Shown one piece after another: positions 6,222 through 8,809 of a stretch of DNA of 8,809 nucleotides. The stretch is from an uncultured Prevotellaceae bacterium (lineage in GTDB: Bacteria; Bacteroidota; Bacteroidia; Bacteroidales; Bacteroidaceae). The notes under the pieces are model-generated. The model saw only the letters and a list, made by a program, of their open reading frames with translations, ran no database searches and was not told the origin of the DNA. Made by a program: the position numbers and the translations under genes. The stretch's first letter is position 1. The number at the start of each line of letters is the position of its first letter. Location of the stretch: positions 1 through 8,809 of the forward strand of contig CATXZX010000048.1 in assembly GCA_958404085.1 (NCBI GenBank), read 5' to 3'.

Positions 6222-8152
6222 TGTTTCTTTTTGTTTTCAAATTCGTACCGAGCCTGCATATAGAGAGCTAAACTTGGTGGCAGATTTCGTGATGAGAGTT
6301 GTTTAAGTAATGCCTCCAAAGTGTCCGAATCATGAGCCTTTGTTCGGATAAAGATCTTGTAATGTGGAGAAATAGATGCCTCTCCAAAGATTTCATCACT
6401 TATTACTGAAAGGTTTTCGGCTAACGATTCATGATTTAGAATACGTAGTTCTGGAGTCCCATCTTGGAGTTTGTCAACAATTGTGACATTGTCAGCTAAA
6501 AGCTCTTGAACTACAATAGAAGAATGGGTCGCTAATATGCAAGCGGAATTGAACTCCTTTGTAATTTTGAAAAGAAGAGACATCATTTGACGAATTGCTT
6601 TAGGATGAAGGTGTACTTCCATTTCATCAAAAACAATAAGAGAGTTTTGTCGTATATTGGCGTACAAAGAAGCAATAAGGTTGAGAATCATCGCCTCTCC
6701 TGTGCTCATAGTTCGAGATTTCTCTAAGATTGCGCTTATGGCTAAACCGTCATCTGTCCATATGGATTCGACCCAATCCTTGGAAAAGACAATTTCAAGA
6801 CCATTGCAAAATCGTTTAATTAATCGTGCATTGCCATATCCTTTTCCCTCATTACCTCCATTAATCCAAATCAATGATTCTCTCAATCGTGCTTCTCGGT
6901 CCTCTACAGACATAATCGTATTTTCTTTATCATGAAGTCCGCAGTATGTATAAGTAAGAACAGACTTACCTCTAAGGGATATAAAGGTATCAAAAATACT
7001 GAATGATATGGCAATTACTTTTGAAAATACAGGATGTGATGGATTAAAATCACCTTCGTTGCGAATAAGACTTTTTACAAGAGCCTTTAGTATGGAAGTC
7101 TTACCGGAACCGTTGGCCCCAATCAACGCTTTTATACGATTAGGATTGTCATCATCTTCAAGATTCCCAAATTCAAAGTTTATATCAACTTGTTGTTCGG
7201 AATAAGGGACTTGGGTTTTGAATATAAAATTCCAAGAGTCATCCTCCCCTCTCTCAACTTTACGTCTGGCACCTGACAAAAGCGCATCTGTAGCTCCCTC
7301 CCTTAAAAGAGATCTTTTAAAACCTTGATGATTCTCAAAACGATACTGGATTTCAGAAAACCAAGCAGTATCTTTTAATGCATATAATACTGATTGATAT
7401 TTATTAGGAAGTAGTTGTTTTAGTTTTCTGTAATAGCTTTCACTTTGGCCTAAACTACAGAAGGTTGTAGATAATGACATGAATGAATTGGGCAACACCG
7501 TACTCGTGTTTTCTTCTTCTGCGTTGAGAATCTTCAGTTTATCAATAGACTTACGTTGGGCATTTATATCCCAATAATATAATTTTGATGTCGTCTTATA
7601 TCCAAAATCATCCCAATTATCAGTGATGATTTGAAAGGCTGGATATCTTGTTGGATTTATATCTGTAAAAAAAGGTATATCATTTGGATTTACCCCAATC
7701 GGATATAGTTCATCTTCGTTATTATCTTTGATTTTCCTTAAAGCGGAATGAACGATTTGTCCATTCTTGTCTGTCGTCTCAATTATCTCATATCCTTTTG
7801 GTAATAATGATTCTATAACTGAAATGTATTTTTCTATTTCATTCTCATCACTTCTTACTTCTGGGCTAATGACAACATTAAGAAATTTAAGGAACTCTTC
7901 TTCACTACAATCAAGAAGTTTGAATCTATCAAGAAACACATAATCATCATCCCAATCATCATTATCTATAAGATGTTTTTTTGCATCCTCGGCTGCTGTT
8001 TTATATCGAGGATCAGAAGATGACATTAACCGCAATTCCCAAATTTTATTCAGAAATTGCACACAATCAATCTGCCCAGATTGTCCCCAGACACTCCCTA
8101 AAGCAGTAATAGCTTTGTATATTTCTAAGCGTTGTTCACGTGTTATAGCCAT
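6218..8152 (-). CDS. Large ABC/SMC-type ATPase with AbiJ-like N-terminal extension (PtuA-like, Septu-like system)
   Basis: A 644-aa protein from the ATG at 8152. A GTG at 8188 would add 12 residues but lies inside the abiEi-derived leader, so the ATG is preferred. The C-terminal half is an ABC-type ATPase: Walker A GANGSGKT (345-352), signature-like MSTGE (482-486), Walker B LIVFDE with D509/E510, and an ATHSS switch His at 543. This is the layout of PtuA, OLD and RecF-like defence ATPases. Canonical PtuA has its Walker A close to the N-terminus; here about 340 residues precede it. The first 100 (FLNKIWELRLMSSSDPRY, DNDDWDDDYVF, then FLKFLNVVISPEVR) resemble the AbiJ N-terminal domain (AbiJ_NTD3 type, from memory). 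A middle part contains FCSLGQSESYY (231-241). It overlaps the HNH gene by 4 nt. ATPase call firm; N-terminal domain name tentative. Confidence 0.85.
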   Translation of the reverse strand: MAITREQRLEIYKAITALGSVWGQSGQIDCVQFLNKIWELRLMSSSDPRYKTAAEDAKKHLIDNDDWDDDYVFLDRFKLLDCSEEEFLKFLNVVISPEVRSDENEIEKYISVIESLLPKGYEIIETTDKNGQIVHSALRKIKDNNEDELYPIGVNPNDIPFFTDINPTRYPAFQIITDNWDDFGYKTTSKLYYWDINAQRKSIDKLKILNAEEENTSTVLPNSFMSLSTTFCSLGQSESYYRKLKQLLPNKYQSVLYALKDTAWFSEIQYRFENHQGFKRSLLREGATDALLSGARRKVERGEDDSWNFIFKTQVPYSEQQVDINFEFGNLEDDDNPNRIKALIGANGSGKTSILKALVKSLIRNEGDFNPSHPVFSKVIAISFSIFDTFISLRGKSVLTYTYCGLHDKENTIMSVEDREARLRESLIWINGGNEGKGYGNARLIKRFCNGLEIVFSKDWVESIWTDDGLAISAILEKSRTMSTGEAMILNLIASLYANIRQNSLIVFDEMEVHLHPKAIRQMMSLLFKITKEFNSACILATHSSIVVQELLADNVTIVDKLQDGTPELRILNHESLAENLSVISDEIFGEASISPHYKIFIRTKAHDSDTLEALLKQLSSRNLPPSLALYMQARYEFENKKKQ

Positions 8153-8171
8153 AAGTCCGTAAATTAGAAAT

Positions 8172-8279
8172 TCACATAATAATTTCACTCTTGCTGAGAT
8201 CTGATTTCTCCAGACATGAAGTGAGCAATATCCCGCTGGAAGGGGTTTGCTGGCGCAAATTATTTATTTTAGTCCCCAT
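8172..8279 (-). pseudogene. Truncated abiEi head (35 codons), now a possible leader ORF of the ATPase gene
   Basis: The frame starts ATG at 8279, encodes MGTKINNLRQ and continues collinear with AbiEi (LTS.LEKS shared), then ends at TGA 8174-8172. It matches the first 35 or so residues of the intact AbiEi at 5287 and loses similarity at about residue 30-35, before the helix-turn-helix is complete, so it cannot be a working antitoxin. Its stop lies 19 bp before the preferred ATPase ATG (8152). With a consensus promoter directly upstream, this stub would be transcribed and probably translated as a leader peptide. Confidence 0.8.
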
Positions 8280-8323
8280 TTGGTAATTATTTTAATTGCA
8301 AAATTAGCATTAAAATAAACTGC
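8183..8323 (-). repeat. Direct repeat copy B: diverged duplicate of abiEi upstream region and head
   Basis: Second copy of the block at 5191-5331, in the same orientation, on the far side of the ATPase/HNH pair. The two copies bracket about 2.85 kb. Divergence (about 16% within the coding part and about a third in the upstream part) excludes a fresh duplication. This copy retains the consensus promoter. Confidence 0.85.
8290..8315. promoter_or_regulatory. Inverted repeat over the -7 box, possible operator
   Basis: TTTTAATTGC (8290-8299) and GCATTAAAA (8307-8315) form an inverted repeat with a one-base bulge, centred on the -7 box. AbiEi proteins repress their own promoter through inverted repeats, so this is a candidate AbiEi site retained from the ancestral abiE promoter. 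The region is AT-rich and the match could be chance; the arms are only partly kept in copy A. Confidence 0.3.
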
Positions 8324-8330
8324 AACCAAA
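8299..8330 (-). promoter_or_regulatory. Bacteroidetes-type promoter for the ATPase-HNH(-abiE) operon
   Basis: On the minus strand, TTTG (8330-8327) is followed after 20 bp by TAATTTTG (8306-8299), matching the Bacteroides sigma-ABfr consensus TTTG / TAnnTTTG with ideal spacing. Transcription would start about 7 bp further on, giving only a short untranslated leader before the abiEi stub ATG at 8279 and about 140 nt before the ATPase ATG. Confidence 0.75.
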
Positions 8331-8438
8331 TTTTTACCGAGAAAACTCATTTTGAGAAGCGAGAAATATGGATTTTTTAACAAAAGTGGATAAGCGAGGG
8401 CAATATTTCCCGACATATCTCCGGCCATTTTACTTTAT

Positions 8439-8455
8439 GCGTATCCTATATACGC
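8439..8455. repeat. Short perfect hairpin GCGTAT-N5-ATACGC
   Basis: Six-bp arms 8439-8444 and 8450-8455 around a 5-nt loop. CTTTAT upstream and ATAAAG downstream could extend it imperfectly. It lies about 110 bp upstream of the minus-strand promoter; a terminator for an incoming transcript or a protein-binding site are both possible. Confidence 0.45.
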
Positions 8456-8534
8456 CCAGAATAAAATAAAGCGATGAGTTGCCTTTTATGAGGACAAATT
8501 TTGCTTAAATTATTGCATAATCATACTGTGTAAT

Positions 8535-8578
8535 TTTCATACTCACTATTTGCACAAAATAGTGTTCAGAGTATGAAA
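8535..8578. repeat. Long hairpin with 5-nt bulge
   Basis: TTTCATACTC (8535-8544) pairs with GAGTATGAAA (8569-8578), and ACTATTT (8545-8551) pairs with AAATAGT (8557-8563), giving 17 perfect pairs interrupted by the GTTCA bulge at 8564-8568. An alternative partner, AGTGAGT at 8578-8584, can pair with ACTCACT at 8541-8547, so two mutually exclusive folds exist. Confidence 0.65.
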
Positions 8579-8642
8579 GTGAGTTTGAAATCAGCCTTTT
8601 ATACTAATTGTCGTTAAGAAACGGGGATTTTTCAGAATATAA

Positions 8643-8674
8643 TTTCACGGCTTGCAATAATCAACATTACTTTG
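8643..8674 (+). promoter_or_regulatory. Possible plus-strand promoter toward the right edge
   Basis: TTTC (8643-8646), 20 bp, TTACTTTG (8667-8674) followed by CAC. Each box has one mismatch to the Bacteroidetes consensus TTTG / TAnnTTTG, with correct spacing. It would drive transcription into the reading frame starting at 8716. Confidence 0.4.
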
Positions 8675-8715
8675 CACGAAAAATAAAACTCAAACCCAAA
8701 TTAACGCAAACGACA

Positions 8716-8809
8716 ATGACTCCGTATGTAATATTTGTCATCGTGCTGACAGTGGTGGAAAAGCCACGCGACTTTGACCCTTTTGGCCACGCAGGATTGT
8801 CCCCTTTGG
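8716..8809 (+). CDS. Possible partial gene running off the right edge, unrecognised
   Basis: From an ATG at 8716 the frame stays open to the window end (31 codons). The product begins with a hydrophobic stretch (YVIFVIVLTVV, residues 4-14) that could be a membrane segment or signal anchor, followed by a more polar part (EKPRDFDPFGHAGLSPL). I do not recognise it. A near-consensus promoter ends about 40 bp upstream, and the ATG lies in the right arm of a 9-bp inverted repeat. Thirty-one open codons are weak evidence, so this may not be a gene. Confidence 0.3.
   Translation, partial: MTPYVIFVIVLTVVEKPRDFDPFGHAGLSPL

Larger units (their letters stand above)
8324..8715. other. Non-coding interval rich in inverted repeats (possible oriT or regulatory region)
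   Basis: Roughly 390 bp with no supported gene. It holds a GCGTAT/ATACGC hairpin (8439-8455), a long bulged hairpin (8535-8578), one arm of a long-range 9-bp repeat (8607-8615), and a weak plus-strand promoter (8643-8674). In related elements the intervals next to transfer genes carry oriT, but no relaxase gene or nick-site consensus is visible here. Confidence 0.4.

Noticed and set aside
8153..8188. GTG at 8188 as the start of the large ATPase
   Set aside because: This stretch lies over the end of the abiEi-derived stub in another frame and shows no protein-like conservation; the ATG at 8152 fits better.
5191..8323. Direct repeats as terminal repeats of an insertion sequence or transposon
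   Set aside because: They contain coding sequence of abiEi, are about 16-33% diverged, and no transposase lies between them.
5367..8809. Retron linked to the Septu-like pair
   Set aside because: Septu-type retrons carry a reverse transcriptase, and no RT motif or suitable ORF occurs on either strand. The repeats at 8439-8584 do not show a recognisable msr-msd.
1..8809. CRISPR array, rRNA or tRNA genes
   Set aside because: No regularly spaced short repeats and no rRNA or tRNA-like sequence were seen.

Overview
The window reads as part of a mobile genetic element from a gut Bacteroidales bacterium (Bacteroides or Parabacteroides type). Three things suggest this. The first is a left-hand trio of overlapping plus-strand genes: an excisionase-like HTH protein, a RepA-like ATPase and a Toprim primase, the arrangement found in Bacteroidales mobilizable and conjugative elements. 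The second is a near-perfect Bacteroidetes promoter (TTTG, 20 bp, TAATTTTG). The third is the general lack of strong Shine-Dalgarno sites. No integrase, relaxase, rRNA, tRNA or CRISPR array is visible.

Layout. Positions 1-2249 (plus strand) hold the element's replication or excision core: HTH protein, ATPase, primase. A long hairpin at 2272-2318 sits between this operon and the convergent cargo. From 2324 to 8152 everything is on the minus strand and consists of phage-defence genes. In the direction of transcription, from right to left, these are a large ABC-type ATPase (8152-6218) and an HNH nuclease (6221-5367) forming a Septu (PtuAB)-like pair, the abiEi/abiEii toxin-antitoxin pair (5287-3634), a roughly 290-bp spacer, and abiH (3337-2324). 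Positions 8280-8809 are mostly non-coding and rich in inverted repeats, with a possible plus-strand reading frame running off the right edge.

The main finding is how the Septu-like pair is placed. About 135 bp containing the upstream region and first codons of abiEi (5191-5331) occurs again, diverged, at 8183-8323, exactly 2992 bp away in the same orientation. The ATPase/HNH pair lies between the two copies. The distal copy keeps a consensus promoter and a 35-codon abiEi head that now stops just before the ATPase gene. The copy in front of the intact abiEi has lost the promoter match. The simplest reading is that the cassette was captured between an abiEi promoter/head and an abiEi body, so that all four genes (ATPase, HNH, AbiEi, AbiEii) may now share one former abiE promoter.

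The ATPase is also unusual: about 340 residues precede its Walker A motif, and the first part resembles the N-terminal domains of AbiJ-type abortive-infection proteins. This would make it a variant Septu-like system with a built-in extra domain. Family names are from motif recognition by eye; no database search was run.
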